Below, piece by piece: positions 8,192 to 17,800 of a stretch of 21,237 bases of DNA. The stretch comes from Lysobacterales bacterium. Its GTDB lineage: Bacteria; Pseudomonadota; Gammaproteobacteria; Xanthomonadales; Rhodanobacteraceae. Positions within the stretch are counted from its first letter, which is position 1; every line of letters begins with the position of its first letter. The stretch spans positions 1-21,237 of the forward strand of contig JAAFHE010000004.1 of assembly GCA_013298265.1 (NCBI GenBank). Reading direction: 5' to 3'. The translations under genes and the position numbers were made by a program. The notes beneath the pieces were generated by a model, which did not search any database, was not told the DNA's origin, and saw only the letters and a list, made by a program, of their open reading frames with translations.

Positions 8192-10357
8192 GTGGATACG
8201 GCCCTGGTCTCGCAACAGGCGCCGGCGTTGAGCGATCCTCCCGCCTACGTTCGCGCGCTGGAAGAGAAGCTACAGAGCTACCTGCCTCTCGCGCAGATCG
8301 CTCTGGTGCGCCGCGCCTACGAGGTCGGTGCCCACGCCCACCGTGAGCAGAAACGCAAGAGCGGCGAACCCTACATCACGCATCCGGTCGCCGTGGCCTC
8401 GATCATGGCGGACCTGTGTCTCGACCACGAGACCATCATCGCAGCCATTCTTCACGACACGCTGGAAGACACTGATCTGACGCGGGCCGAACTGGCCGCG
8501 GAATTCGGCGAGCCGGTCGCGGAACTCGTCGACGGCGTGACCAAGCTCGACAAGCTGCATTTCAAGAGCCGTCAGGAAGCCGCCGCGGAGAGCTTCCGCA
8601 AAATGCTGCTGGCGATGGCGCGCGATGTGCGCGTGATCCTGATCAAGCTCGCTGATCGTCTGCACAACATGCGTACGCTCGGTGCGATGGAGCCGGCGTC
8701 GCGCCGCCGCATTGCGCGCGAGACGCTCGAAATCTACGCACCGATTGCACAGCGCCTGGGCATGAACCGCTTTAAGGGCGAGCTGCAGGAACTTGGTTTC
8801 CGCGCGATGTATCCGGATCGGCACCGGGTGATCGAGACGCGCATCAAGAGCGCGCTGGGCAACCGGCGCGAGGCGATGACCAAGATAGAGACCGCCATCG
8901 CCGCCCGGTTGGCTTCCGAGGGTATCGTTGCGCGCGTGGTCAGCCGCATCAAATCACCGTTCAGCATCTACACCAAGATGCGCAACGAGCACAAATCGTT
9001 CGGCCAGGTCATGGACGTTTACGGTTTCCGCGTCGTGACCGACAGCGTGATGCGCTGCTATCACGCACTGGGCGCGGTGCACGGCCTGTATAAGCCGATG
9101 GATACGCGCTTCCGTGACTTCATAGCGATTCCGAAGGTCAACGGTTACCAGTCGCTGCATACGGTCGTTTTCGGGCCGTTCGGCGCGCCGATCGAAATTC
9201 AGATCCGTACCGAGGAAATGGATTCGGTCGCCGAGCGTGGCGTGGCCGCGCACTGGGCCTACAAGGCCGGCGGCGGCAAGGGCAACGCAGCGCAGTCGCG
9301 CGCGCGTGAATGGGTCGAAGGCCTCGTCGACAGCCAGTCGCGCACGGCCTCGTCGCTGGAATTCATCGAGAACGTCAAGGTCGACCTGTTCCCCGACGAC
9401 GTATACCTGTTTACGCCGAAGGGGCGCATCCTCGCGCTGCCGCGCAACGCCACGGCGCTGGATTTCGCTTACGCCGTACACAGCGAAGTCGGCCAGCACG
9501 CAGTGGCCGCGCGCGTCGAGAAGAAACTCGCGCCACTGCGCACGCGTCTGGTCAGCGGACAGACGGTGGAGATCATCACCGCCCCGTCGGCGCAGCCGCA
9601 TCCGCAGTGGCTGGAGTGGGTGGTGTCGGCCAAGGCACGCACGGCGATCCGCCACCACCTCAAGCGCCTCCAGCACGAGGATGCGGTTGAGCTCGGCCAT
9701 CGTATGCTCGACCGCGCGCTGGACCAGGTGGGCATCTCGCTCGAAAGTATCCCCGGCGATGCGCTCGACCGCTATCTGGCTGAGCACAAATTCCGCCGCC
9801 TCGAGGAACTGCTCGCCGACATAGCGCTCGGCAATCGGGTCGCCGATCACGTCGCCACCCAGCTGCTGCGCCTGAAAGGCGGCAAGACACGCCTGCGCGT
9901 CTCACGCACGGCAGAAAGCATCCGCATCACCGGTGCGGAGCGCGGCGTGCTGACCTTTGCGAACTGCTGCCATCCGCTGCCCGGCGACGACATCATGGGT
10001 TTCATGTCGGCCGGCAAGGGTGTCGTCGTGCACCGGCTCGAATGTCCCAATGTGCAGGAATTCCGGAAATCACCGGAGCGCTGCATCGCGATGGAATGGG
10101 ATCGTGATGTCAGCGGCGACTACAAGTGCGAACTGCGTGTCGACATTCAGAACAAGCCCGGCGTGCTCGCGTCCGTAGCCGCGGCGATCGCCGAGAGCAA
10201 CTCCAACATCGAGAATGTCGAGTACCAGGATCGCGGCGTTATGTCGGCGATCATCGTGTTCACGATCGAGGTGCGCAATCGCAAGCATCTGGCCGACGTG
10301 ATGCGCCGCGTGCGACGGCTCGGCGTGGTGCACGGCGTTTACAGACATCCGATCTGA
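8192..10357 (+). CDS. spoT: Bifunctional (p)ppGpp synthetase/hydrolase SpoT
   Basis: A 721-aa RSH-family enzyme that makes and degrades the stringent-response alarmone. Domains in order: an HD hydrolase domain with the metal motif HDTLEDT (88-94), HPVAVA and ADRLHNMRTL; a synthetase domain with RIKSPFSIYTKM (252-263), DVYGFRVV and GYQSLHTVV (318-326); a TGS domain (about 398-460, DVYLFTPKGRILALPRNATA); a conserved Cys/His stretch NCCHPLPGDDIMGF (591-604); and a C-terminal ACT domain (about 647-720). An intact HD site means hydrolase activity is expected, as in SpoT rather than RelA. The start is a GTG at 8192 with GGAG (8182-8185) upstream; no closer ATG gives the family N-terminus. Confidence 0.96.
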   Translation: MDTALVSQQAPALSDPPAYVRALEEKLQSYLPLAQIALVRRAYEVGAHAHREQKRKSGEPYITHPVAVASIMADLCLDHETIIAAILHDTLEDTDLTRAELAAEFGEPVAELVDGVTKLDKLHFKSRQEAAAESFRKMLLAMARDVRVILIKLADRLHNMRTLGAMEPASRRRIARETLEIYAPIAQRLGMNRFKGELQELGFRAMYPDRHRVIETRIKSALGNRREAMTKIETAIAARLASEGIVARVVSRIKSPFSIYTKMRNEHKSFGQVMDVYGFRVVTDSVMRCYHALGAVHGLYKPMDTRFRDFIAIPKVNGYQSLHTVVFGPFGAPIEIQIRTEEMDSVAERGVAAHWAYKAGGGKGNAAQSRAREWVEGLVDSQSRTASSLEFIENVKVDLFPDDVYLFTPKGRILALPRNATALDFAYAVHSEVGQHAVAARVEKKLAPLRTRLVSGQTVEIITAPSAQPHPQWLEWVVSAKARTAIRHHLKRLQHEDAVELGHRMLDRALDQVGISLESIPGDALDRYLAEHKFRRLEELLADIALGNRVADHVATQLLRLKGGKTRLRVSRTAESIRITGAERGVLTFANCCHPLPGDDIMGFMSAGKGVVVHRLECPNVQEFRKSPERCIAMEWDRDVSGDYKCELRVDIQNKPGVLASVAAAIAESNSNIENVEYQDRGVMSAIIVFTIEVRNRKHLADVMRRVRRLGVVHGVYRHPI

Positions 10358-10390
10358 AAACGGCTTCCAGTCTGATGCCGACACCCGACC

Positions 10391-10417
10391 CAAGCGATCC
10401 GCCGAGCGGATCGCTTG
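10391..10417. repeat. Perfect 12-bp inverted repeat after spoT
   Basis: CAAGCGATCCGC (10391-10402) and its exact complement (10406-10417) are separated by only CGA. It begins 34 bases after the spoT stop. There is no T-tract, so it is not a standard intrinsic terminator; it may protect the spoT 3' end, act as an attenuator or be an operator for the downstream promoter. Confidence 0.55.
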
Positions 10418-10449
10418 TCCGCGGTGATCGCGAACGTGGGGCGAGCCGG

Positions 10450-10455
10450 TAGAAT
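10450..10455 (+). promoter_or_regulatory. Possible -10 box for ridA-recG
   Basis: TAGAAT matches five of six consensus bases and lies 33 bases before the ridA ATG. The -35 region (about GATCGC, 18 bases upstream) is poor. A separate ridA-recG promoter is plausible given the strong hairpin just upstream. Confidence 0.3.
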
Positions 10456-10487
10456 CGCCGGTCACTCCATCGATCGAGGCTGAGCCC

Positions 10488-10871
10488 ATGTCCCGCACCA
10501 TCGTCGCCAGCGACAACGCTCCGAAGGCCATCGGCCCGTATTCCCAGGCCGTGCAGGTCGGCAGCACGATTTACACCTCGGGCCAGATTCCGCTCGATCC
10601 GGCCACCGGCGAACTGGTCGCCGGCGACATTGAGGCCCAGGCGCGGCGCGTATTCGAAAACCTGCGCGCGGTGATCGAGGCTGCCGGCGCGGGTTTTGCC
10701 GATGTGGCGCGGGTCGGCATCTATCTTACGGACCTGTCAAATTTCGCCGCGGTCAATACGGTCATGGCGGAATATTTCCAGCAGCCTTACCCGGCACGCT
10801 CGACGATCGGCGTCGCCGCATTGCCGCGAGGCGCGCAGGTCGAGATCGACCTGGTGCTGGTGCGCGGCTGA
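10488..10871 (+). CDS. ridA: RidA family enamine/imine deaminase
   Basis: A 127-aa protein of the YjgF/YER057c/UK114 family. RidA hydrolyses reactive 2-aminoacrylate-type imines released by PLP enzymes such as threonine dehydratase, protecting other PLP enzymes. Key features are [12 protein letters not shown] (11-22), [15 protein letters not shown] (29-43), the catalytic Arg104 in [13 protein letters not shown] and Glu119 in QVEIDLVLV. Those residues separate the true RidA subgroup from relatives lacking the Arg. GAGG at 10476-10479 precedes the ATG. It lies between spoT and recG. Confidence 0.95.
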   Translation: MSRTIVASDNAPKAIGPYSQAVQVGSTIYTSGQIPLDPATGELVAGDIEAQARRVFENLRAVIEAAGAGFADVARVGIYLTDLSNFAAVNTVMAEYFQQPYPARSTIGVAALPRGAQVEIDLVLVRG

Positions 10872-10895
10872 TCTGCGCCGGCGCAGCACGCCAGA

Positions 10896-12977
10896 ATGCT
10901 GCCGGATGCGGGGCTGCACTCGCTGACCGACCTGCCTGGCGTGGGGCCGTCGCTGCGCGAATGCCTGGCGCGGCTGGGTATGACGGTGCTGCAGGATCTC
11001 TGGTTCCACTTGCCGCTGCGCTATGAAGATCGCACGCGCCTGGTGCCGATCGCTGATCTGATCGTTGGCGACGCAGCCCAGGTCGAAGGCGTCATTGATG
11101 CCGTCGAACGCGGATTTCGTGGCCGGCCGCAACTGCGCGTGGCGATCAGCGACGGTTCGCAGGCAACGCTTGTTTTGCGCTTTTTCCACTTCAACGGTGC
11201 GCAGGCGCAGCAGCTGAAGACCGGTGCTCGCCTGCGCTGCTACGGCGACGTGCGCCACGGCCAGCACGGCCTGGAGATGGTGCACCCGCAGTACCAGCGG
11301 CTGACCGGGGACGATCCGACCGCGGTCGAGGAAACACTGACGCCGGTCTATCCCACGACCGAAGGACTGGGGCAGAAGCGCATTGGCACGCTGATCCAGC
11401 TCGCGCTGCAGCGCCTGCCCGACGACGAGCAGCTAGAGCTGATCCCGCGCGAACTGCGGGCGGGGCTCAGGCTTGCGTCGTTGCGCAAGGCCTTGTTGTT
11501 CGTACATCGGCCGCCGCCGGACGCGGACGTCACGCAGCTACTCGCTGGCGTGCATCCGGCGCAGCAGCGTCTCGCGTTCGAAGAATTGCTGAGCCATCAC
11601 TTGAGCCTCAAGCAATTGCGCAATGCTGTACGGCGCCATGCTGCGCCGGCGCTGTGCGGCAGCGGTGTGTTGCGCAGCCGCCTGCTGCACGCATTGCCGT
11701 ACGCGTTGACCGCGGCCCAGGCGCGCGTTGGCGCCGAGATCGACACCGACCTGCAGACCGCGCAGCCGATGCTGCGGCTGGTGCAGGGCGACGTGGGTTC
11801 GGGCAAGACCATCGTGGCTGCGCTGGCTGCGCTCGCGGCCGTCGAAGCCGGTCATCAGGCCGCCCTCATGGCGCCAACGGAACTGTTGGCCGAGCAGCAC
11901 CTGCGTACCTTGCGCGGCTGGCTCGATCCGCTGGGCATCGAGGTGGTCTGGCTTGCCGGCAAGGTTCAGGGCCGCGCGCGCAAGGCCGCGCTGGAGGCTG
12001 TCGCCGGCGGTGCCGGCGTCGTCGTCGGCACCCATGCGCTGATGCAGGAAGGCGTCGTGTTTCGCGCGCTGGGCCTGGCGATCATCGACGAGCAGCACCG
12101 CTTCGGCGTGCACCAGCGCCTCGCGCTCCGTGACAAGGGGCGCGAAGGCGAACGCTGTCCGCATCAGCTTGTGCTTACTGCCACGCCGATTCCGCGCACG
12201 CTCGCGATGACCGCATATGCGGACCTCGACGTCTCGGTCATCGACGAACTGCCGCCGGGCCGCACGCCGGTGACTACGGTCGTCGTGTCCAACGCGCGCC
12301 GTGCCGAAATGATCGCACGCATACGTGCGGCCTGCCTCGAAGGCCGCCAGGCCTATTGGGTCTGCACGCTGATCGAGGAGACTGAGCTGCTGCAGGCGCA
12401 GGCCGCCGAGGTGACCCATGTTGAACTGAGCGCGGTACTGCCGGAACTGAAGATCGGCCTCGTGCACGGCCGCCTCAAGCCCAAGGAAAAAAGCGCGATC
12501 ATGGACGCGTTCAAGGCCGGCGAGATCGCCGTGCTCGTCGCGACGACGGTGATCGAGGTGGGCGTCGATGTGCCCAATGCGAGCGTCATGGTGATCGAGA
12601 ACGCTGAACGGCTCGGTCTGGCCCAGTTGCACCAGCTACGCGGCCGTGTCGGCCGCGGCAGCGTCGCTTCGAGCTGCGCGCTGCTCTACCAGCCGCCGTT
12701 GTCGCAGCTGGCCAAGGCGCGCCTCAATGTCATGCGCGAGACCAACGACGGGTTTCGCATCGCCGAAAAGGATCTTGAACTGCGTGGTCCCGGCGAAATG
12801 CTGGGCACGCGCCAGACCGGGCGGCTCGAATTCCGCATTGCCGACATCCAGCGCGACGCGGCCCTGCTGCCCAGCGTGCAGCGGGTGGGAGAGGCGCTGC
12901 TCGACGGCTACCCCGAACTCGCCGAACGCATTGTCGTGCGCTGGATCGGCGCCTCGGCGCGCTACGCTGGCGCCTGA
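10896..12977 (+). CDS. recG: ATP-dependent DNA helicase RecG
   Basis: A 693-aa branch-migrating helicase that remodels stalled replication forks and Holliday junctions. The N-terminal wedge/OB-fold part (about 1-250) begins with a helix-hairpin-like LTDLPGVGPSLRECL and RYEDRT. The helicase core has Walker A GDVGSGKT (298-305), MAPTELLAEQH, the DEQH box (398-401) in IIDEQHRFGVHQR, LTATPIPRTLAM, then VATTVIEVGVDVPNA and QLRGRVGRG. The C-terminal AEKDLELRGPGEMLGTRQTG wedge-contact motif is diagnostic. The length equals E. coli RecG (693). The ATG lies 24 bases after ridA, so they are probably co-transcribed. Confidence 0.97.
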   Translation: MLPDAGLHSLTDLPGVGPSLRECLARLGMTVLQDLWFHLPLRYEDRTRLVPIADLIVGDAAQVEGVIDAVERGFRGRPQLRVAISDGSQATLVLRFFHFNGAQAQQLKTGARLRCYGDVRHGQHGLEMVHPQYQRLTGDDPTAVEETLTPVYPTTEGLGQKRIGTLIQLALQRLPDDEQLELIPRELRAGLRLASLRKALLFVHRPPPDADVTQLLAGVHPAQQRLAFEELLSHHLSLKQLRNAVRRHAAPALCGSGVLRSRLLHALPYALTAAQARVGAEIDTDLQTAQPMLRLVQGDVGSGKTIVAALAALAAVEAGHQAALMAPTELLAEQHLRTLRGWLDPLGIEVVWLAGKVQGRARKAALEAVAGGAGVVVGTHALMQEGVVFRALGLAIIDEQHRFGVHQRLALRDKGREGERCPHQLVLTATPIPRTLAMTAYADLDVSVIDELPPGRTPVTTVVVSNARRAEMIARIRAACLEGRQAYWVCTLIEETELLQAQAAEVTHVELSAVLPELKIGLVHGRLKPKEKSAIMDAFKAGEIAVLVATTVIEVGVDVPNASVMVIENAERLGLAQLHQLRGRVGRGSVASSCALLYQPPLSQLAKARLNVMRETNDGFRIAEKDLELRGPGEMLGTRQTGRLEFRIADIQRDAALLPSVQRVGEALLDGYPELAERIVVRWIGASARYAGA

Positions 12978-13046
12978 GCCGACCTGTGGTCGCAGGACTG
13001 TGACGGCCGTCAGCTCCTCTCCGCTGCGGCCCCGGCGGCACCGCGG

Positions 13047-13052
13047 TATAGT
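13047..13052 (+). promoter_or_regulatory. Possible -10 box for the gene at 13079
   Basis: TATAGT matches five of six consensus bases and lies 26 bases before the ATG. No good -35 is visible in the very GC-rich sequence upstream. GGAG at 13067-13070 is a well-placed ribosome-binding site, supporting a leader of about 20 bases. Confidence 0.35.
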
Positions 13053-13078
13053 GCCGGCGTCCACCCGGAGCGACCGTC

Positions 13079-13666
13079 ATGCAGGCTCTCGCCAGTCTTC
13101 TCCTCGCCGTGGCATGGATGGAGCCGCTACCGCCGCCGCTCGCCACGCTGCGCAATCCCGATTTCGACACTGATCCAACGACAGCGCCCGCGCCGACGAA
13201 CTGGCGCTGGTACCTCGACAGCGGCACCGGCGGCGAGCTGTTCTGGGATGCAGCGGTCGGCTCGCCGGCCGCCGGCAGCGGTCGCGTGCGCAACTATCGC
13301 AGCGGCGCGCGCGAGGATTTCTGGGGGCAATGCGTGAAGATGGCGCCAGGCCCATTCACGCTGCGCGCGGCGGTGTCGTCACAACTCAAGGCAAACGCGT
13401 CCTGCGAGCTGCGCATCGAGGTGCTCAACCAGCCCGACTGCAATACCACAGCCGGCGTGCTGCTGACGGCGAGCGTCGCGAACACGTTCAACAATGCGGG
13501 TTTCGAGACGCTGGAAATCGCGCGCACGGCGCCGAATCGCAGCGGCGCCGCCTGGGTCTCGCTGATCCATCGCCAGACCGACGCGGCCACGCCGGGTTAC
13601 AGCTACTGCCATTTCGATCATGTGGAATGGAACAGCGCACTGCTGTTCTCCGCGTCGTTCGAATGA
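13079..13666 (+). CDS. Secreted protein of unknown function, possible jelly-roll domain
   Basis: A 195-aa protein I cannot assign to a named family. The first 20 or so residues (MQALASLLLAVAWMEPLPPP) look like a weak signal peptide with only a short hydrophobic core. The mature start NPDFDTDPTTAPAPTNWRW resembles the opening strand of carbohydrate-binding-module-like beta-sandwich domains (the N(G/P)DFDT...W pattern). The middle alternates short beta-type stretches (FTLRAAVSSQ, CELRIEVLNQ, AGVLLTASVA) and has four cysteines (QC, SCE, DC, YC), fitting a periplasmic or secreted protein with disulfides. It ends ALLFSASFE; similar Phe-rich ends occur on secreted proteins I recall from Rhodanobacteraceae. 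It has its own ribosome-binding site and possible promoter, so it is probably real. Confidence 0.7.
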   Translation: MQALASLLLAVAWMEPLPPPLATLRNPDFDTDPTTAPAPTNWRWYLDSGTGGELFWDAAVGSPAAGSGRVRNYRSGAREDFWGQCVKMAPGPFTLRAAVSSQLKANASCELRIEVLNQPDCNTTAGVLLTASVANTFNNAGFETLEIARTAPNRSGAAWVSLIHRQTDAATPGYSYCHFDHVEWNSALLFSASFE

Positions 13667-13820
13667 GGTAGTGCCTGCGCTGCGTCGGACGGACGCGCTG
13701 CGGCGGCTGTGCGAAGTGTCGCTTGGCGCCAATGCCGATCGCGCGCGTTGGTTGCGTCAACCGCGCGGTTCCGCGATGGGATCCAGCTCCACGCAGTACG
13801 CCGGGTGGACCATTCGTGTC

Positions 13821-13849
13821 CTGTCGGTGCGGCGCGGATTCGCTATGCT
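13821..13849 (+). promoter_or_regulatory. Weak promoter candidate for the nucleoside hydrolase gene
   Basis: CTGTCG (13821-13826) and TATGCT (13844-13849) with a 17-base spacer, 58 bases before the ATG. Both boxes are poor matches. The rest of the gap from 13667 to 13907 holds no gene I can support; its only other structure is a 6-bp inverted repeat, CCGCGC-AGACCC-GCGCGG, near 13861-13880. Confidence 0.25.
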
Positions 13850-13907
13850 GACCAGCCACCGCCGCGCAGACCCGCGCGGTCCGTTGCCGTCGAGGGAATA
13901 AGAAACG

Positions 13908-14831
13908 ATGGAACCGATCCTGTTGATCGACACCGATCCCGGTGTCGACGATGCTCTCGCGTTGCTGATGGCTTACGCGCACGCCGATGTCGCCGCGCTG
14001 ACGATCGCGGCCGGCAATGTCGGTCTCGCGCATACCGTGACCAATGCGTTGCGCCTGACCGAACTCGTGGGTCAGGACACGCCGGTCTTTCCCGGATGTG
14101 CCGAGCCGCTGGTCCTGCCGGCGGCGGATGCCGCGTACGTCCACGGCAACGACGGATTCGGCGACGCGGATCTGCCACTGCCGCAGCGCAGCGCGGAAAT
14201 AGAGCACGCGGCGCTCGCGCTGATCCGCCTCACCCGAGAACGGCCCGGTGTTCTGACGCTGGTCGCGCTAGGGCCGCTGACGAATCTTGCACTGGCCCTG
14301 CGCCTCGACCCTTCGCTTCCTCAGCGCGTGGCGCGTCTGGTCATCATGGGCGGCGCCGTTACCGGTCGTGGAAATACCTCGGTGCCGGCCGAGTTCAATA
14401 TCGGCTTCGATCCGGAGGCCGCGCATGTCGTGTTTTCGGCTTGGCCGCAGTTCGAGCTCGTCGACTGGGAAGCGACCTTGCGTCACGGCATCGCGATCGA
14501 GCGCTTCGAGATGCTGCTCGCTGCCGGCGATGCGCGGGCGCGCCTCTACGATGCGATCTCGCGCAAGATCCGTGTGTTCATGCGCGCGCGTGGACGTCCG
14601 GGTCTCGTGCTAGCCGATGCGCTGGCGATGGCGGTCGTGCTCGCGCCGGAATGCGTCACGCGCGCCGAACATCGCCATGTCGCGATCGAGCTCAGCGGAA
14701 GCCTGACGCGCGGGGCGACCGTCGTCGACTGGGACGGCCGCAGCGGCAAGGCGCCGAATGCGCGCATCGTGCTGGAACTCGACCCCTCGCGTTTCGAAAG
14801 CCTGATCGCCGCTGCGTTGGGCGTCGCCTGA
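13908..14831 (+). CDS. Inosine-uridine preferring nucleoside hydrolase family protein
   Basis: A 307-aa member of the IUNH family, which hydrolyses ribonucleosides to base plus ribose in salvage. The calcium-binding N-terminus is intact: LIDTDPGVDDALALL with Asp8, Asp10, Asp14 and Asp15. It is followed by AAGNVGL, VHGNDGFGD, GPLTNLALALRLDP, MGGAVTGRGNTSVPAEFNIG and FDPEAAHVVF. The C-terminal motif, usually HDPLA with catalytic His and calcium-binding Asp, reads ADALA: Asp237 is kept but the His is Ala236. Substrate range may therefore differ from classic inosine-uridine enzymes. GAGGGA at 13892-13897 precedes the ATG. It is convergent with the channel gene and 36 bases from its stop. Confidence 0.9.
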   Translation: MEPILLIDTDPGVDDALALLMAYAHADVAALTIAAGNVGLAHTVTNALRLTELVGQDTPVFPGCAEPLVLPAADAAYVHGNDGFGDADLPLPQRSAEIEHAALALIRLTRERPGVLTLVALGPLTNLALALRLDPSLPQRVARLVIMGGAVTGRGNTSVPAEFNIGFDPEAAHVVFSAWPQFELVDWEATLRHGIAIERFEMLLAAGDARARLYDAISRKIRVFMRARGRPGLVLADALAMAVVLAPECVTRAEHRHVAIELSGSLTRGATVVDWDGRSGKAPNARIVLELDPSRFESLIAAALGVA

Positions 14832-14865
14832 AAAACCGGTGCGGCGGATAGTCATCCGTCGCACC
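14831..14865 (-). terminator. Intrinsic terminator of the channel gene
   Basis: A 12-bp stem with one wobble pair, arms 14838-14849 and 14854-14865, loop AGTC. On the minus strand it is followed by GG and TTTTT (14835-14831), so it terminates the channel transcript directly after its stop. The plus-strand side has no T-tract, but the hairpin may also slow transcripts from the nucleoside hydrolase gene, whose stop codon shares base 14831. Confidence 0.75.
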
Positions 14866-14867
14866 AG

Positions 14868-17800
14868 TCAGTTCATGTCGGGCGCTGCCGGCGTTCCAGC
14901 GGCCGGCGGGTTCGCCGCTTCGCGCAGCAGCACTTCCATCTGCGGTGTCAGCGAGATCGGAATGTTGCGCGCGCGGAATTCGCGCAGGATGCTGCCGTGC
15001 AGGTCATTGCGCACCGAGCTGCGTTCCAGTGTCAGGCCGACGAAGACACGCAGTTCGAAGTCCAGCGAATTGGCGCCGAGCGCGACGCACCAGCAGTTCG
15101 GTCCGGGTTCCCTCATTACCTTCGGATGGGCGCGTGCCAGTTCCAGCAACAGCGCGCGCACCTGTTCCGGATCGTTCGTATAGGCCACGCCGACTTTGAT
15201 CACGACGCGTGTGACGGTGTCCGACAGTGTCCAGTTGGTCAACTGGTCGGTAATGAACGTCTTGTTCGGGATCACGATCTCGCGGTTGTCCCAGTCGACG
15301 ATCGTGGTTGCGCGCGTCCGTATGCGCGTGACCGTACCTTCGACACCGCGGATTGTGATGATGTCGCCCACACGGATCGGCCGCTCGAAGAGCACGATCA
15401 GGCCGGACACGAAGTTGGCGAAGATTTCCTGCAGACCGAAGCCCAGGCCTACGGTCAGTGCCGCCGCCATCCATTGCAACTGGCCCCAGCGCAGGCCGAG
15501 CAGGGAAAGGCCAAGCACCGTGCCGACGATGGCGAGCGCATAGCGCGCAACGGCGGTGATCGCGTAGCGCGTCGGTGCGTCGACGTCGAGCCGGCGCAGT
15601 ATGCCGATTTCGAGCAGGCCCGGAATATTGCGCGTGGCGACCCAGGTCAGCATCAGCGCGACGGCGGCGAACAGCAGCGAGCGCAGCGTGACCTCTATCG
15701 TGACGTTCTTGCCGTCGACCGTATAGCTGGTTTTCCAGGCGCCGATGTCGCCGAGATAGGCAAGCGCCGGCGTAACGTCGGACCAGGCCCACAGCAGCAT
15801 GCCGGCCAGCACGACGAAGGTCAGCGCGCGCAGCAGGCGGCGGGTCTGCTCGTTGATGCTCGCCAGCGTGATCTGCTCGGCCTCGGCGGCGAATTCGGGG
15901 CGTGACTCGAGGTCAGGATCATCGCGTGCTACCTGATCATCGCGCTTGTCTTCCATGCGCTTGAGGGCGAGGCGTCGTTCGCCGAGCGCGAGCCAGCGCA
16001 GGGCCATGCCGTTGAGCACACTGATGCCAAGGAATGCGATGGCCGACTCGATGAAATGCGTCGCCAGTGCCATCGCCGTGAGGAAATAGCCTGCAACCGC
16101 CAGCAGCGCGAGTCCCAGCGAATGGCCGGTCAGAAGCAGGCGCAGCAACTGGCGCAGGCGCACCGGTTCGCTATTCCCGCCGCGCTGCGACCATAGCGCG
16201 CCGGGCGCGAGCATGCGCCAGCACAACCAGCTGAGCATGAGGCTGGCCACGATGAATGCGACGCGCGCAAGATCCGCATTGGCGAGTTGCTCGCCATAGT
16301 AGAAATACAGAAAAAGGAAGAATTGCACAGGCAGGAAAACCGCCATCATCCAGCGCCGTAGCAGATCCAGCGCCTGACGCCGGCCCTGGGACCAGCGGAA
16401 ATGCGCCACGGCCAATCCCTTGTCCGTGGTCAGCCAGCGCAGGAACTCGAGCGCGTACAGCGGTGCGATGAGCTCGCCGAATGCTAAACCCAGGGCGTCG
16501 GCGAACGGATAGCCGGTTTCGCCGGTGCGCGCGAGCAGGCGCGAAACCACCCAGGCGAGTATCGGCCAGGGCAGGGCGCTGACAAGGCTGATCAGCAATG
16601 CCTGGCCAGTCAGGCGGTATCGATCCGTGCGGATTCGGCGAGTCGGCTGTGCGAGCACGTCAAGCCGCGTCGGCACACGACGGCGCCAGATCCACAGGGC
16701 GGCGAAGAGGATGACACCCAGAGCGACTGGCCAGGGCTTTGACAATGCCACGTGCGCGCTCTGGCGCAGGGTGTCCCACCAGCGGCCCGGCTGCGCCGTG
16801 TCCAGCGCGCCGCTGGCGACCTCCCGCACGACGCGCCGATCCAGCGGCGCGTGGCTGGGCGTCCATAGCAGACGTGCGTCCAGAAGGTCGCGCAGCGCGG
16901 CAGTGTCTTTGCTCAAGCCGGCGAGTTCCTGCTCTGCATCGGCAAGGCTCTCGGCCAGTCGGCCCTGCACGAGGCTAAGCTGTGGCACGACTTCGGCGCG
17001 TGTCGCAAAAAGCCGGTACAGGGTCTGGCGCAGCGCGCCGTCGGCCGCGGCATCGTCTGGCGGCAGTCGCTTGAGCTCGGCCGCCACCGGCACGGACGGA
17101 TCAGCCAGCAGATCCGCGGTCTCGCGCAGCTCGATCAGCGCGATGCGCGTCTGCGCCAGCTCCGTCTGCAGTGCGGCGAGCTTGCGCTTGAGCACGGCGA
17201 CCGGCTGAAGTTTGCGCCGCTCGGCCAGCAGGATCAGGCCGACCGCCTCGCTGACGCCGCTGTATTTCACGCGCTCGGTCGTGTTCTTGAGCGCCAGCGC
17301 CGTTTCACGACGCAGGCGCGCATAGTTGTCGCGGCTTTCACGCACTTCGGCCAGATGGGCAACGCGCTGCACCAGTTCGAGGCCGAACGCCGCGTTCTGT
17401 CGCGACACATCGCGCAGCACGCTGTTGCCTTCTGCAAGATCGGCGGCCTCTTCTTGCAGGCGCGAGCTCAAGGACAGGGCCATTGCGCGCGTGCGGTCAA
17501 GTATCAGGCTCTGCAGCGCGTCGACTTTGTGCTGGCGCTCGCTGACGTCGCGCTGGCGCTGGCGCAAATGCGCCGATTCCAGGCGCACGCGCGGCTCGTA
17601 GCTGCGTAGTTCTTCGTCCAGCAGCGCGATGCGTACCAGCGCGAGCCGGAGTGATGCCTGGCGCCGGAGGCGGCTGGCTTCGGCCACGACGCCCTTCATT
17701 TCTCGTTCTGCAGCGGGTGGTTCACGCGTCTTTTCGGCGTTGGCCTGGGCCTGCTTGAGTTCGTCGCGGATCTGCGCCGGACGTTCATGCTGGCCGGACA

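Noticed and set aside
8954..9850. Minus-strand open frame inside spoT (298 codons)
   Set aside because: Antisense to the synthetase and TGS domains of an intact spoT; composition is Arg/Gln-rich shadow sequence.
11538..12632. Minus-strand open frame inside recG (364 codons)
   Set aside because: Antisense to conserved helicase motifs with no recognisable domain.
13709..14851. Plus-strand 380-codon open frame across the nucleoside hydrolase gene
   Set aside because: Out of frame with the clear IUNH protein, and its product is extremely Arg/Ala-rich with no motifs.
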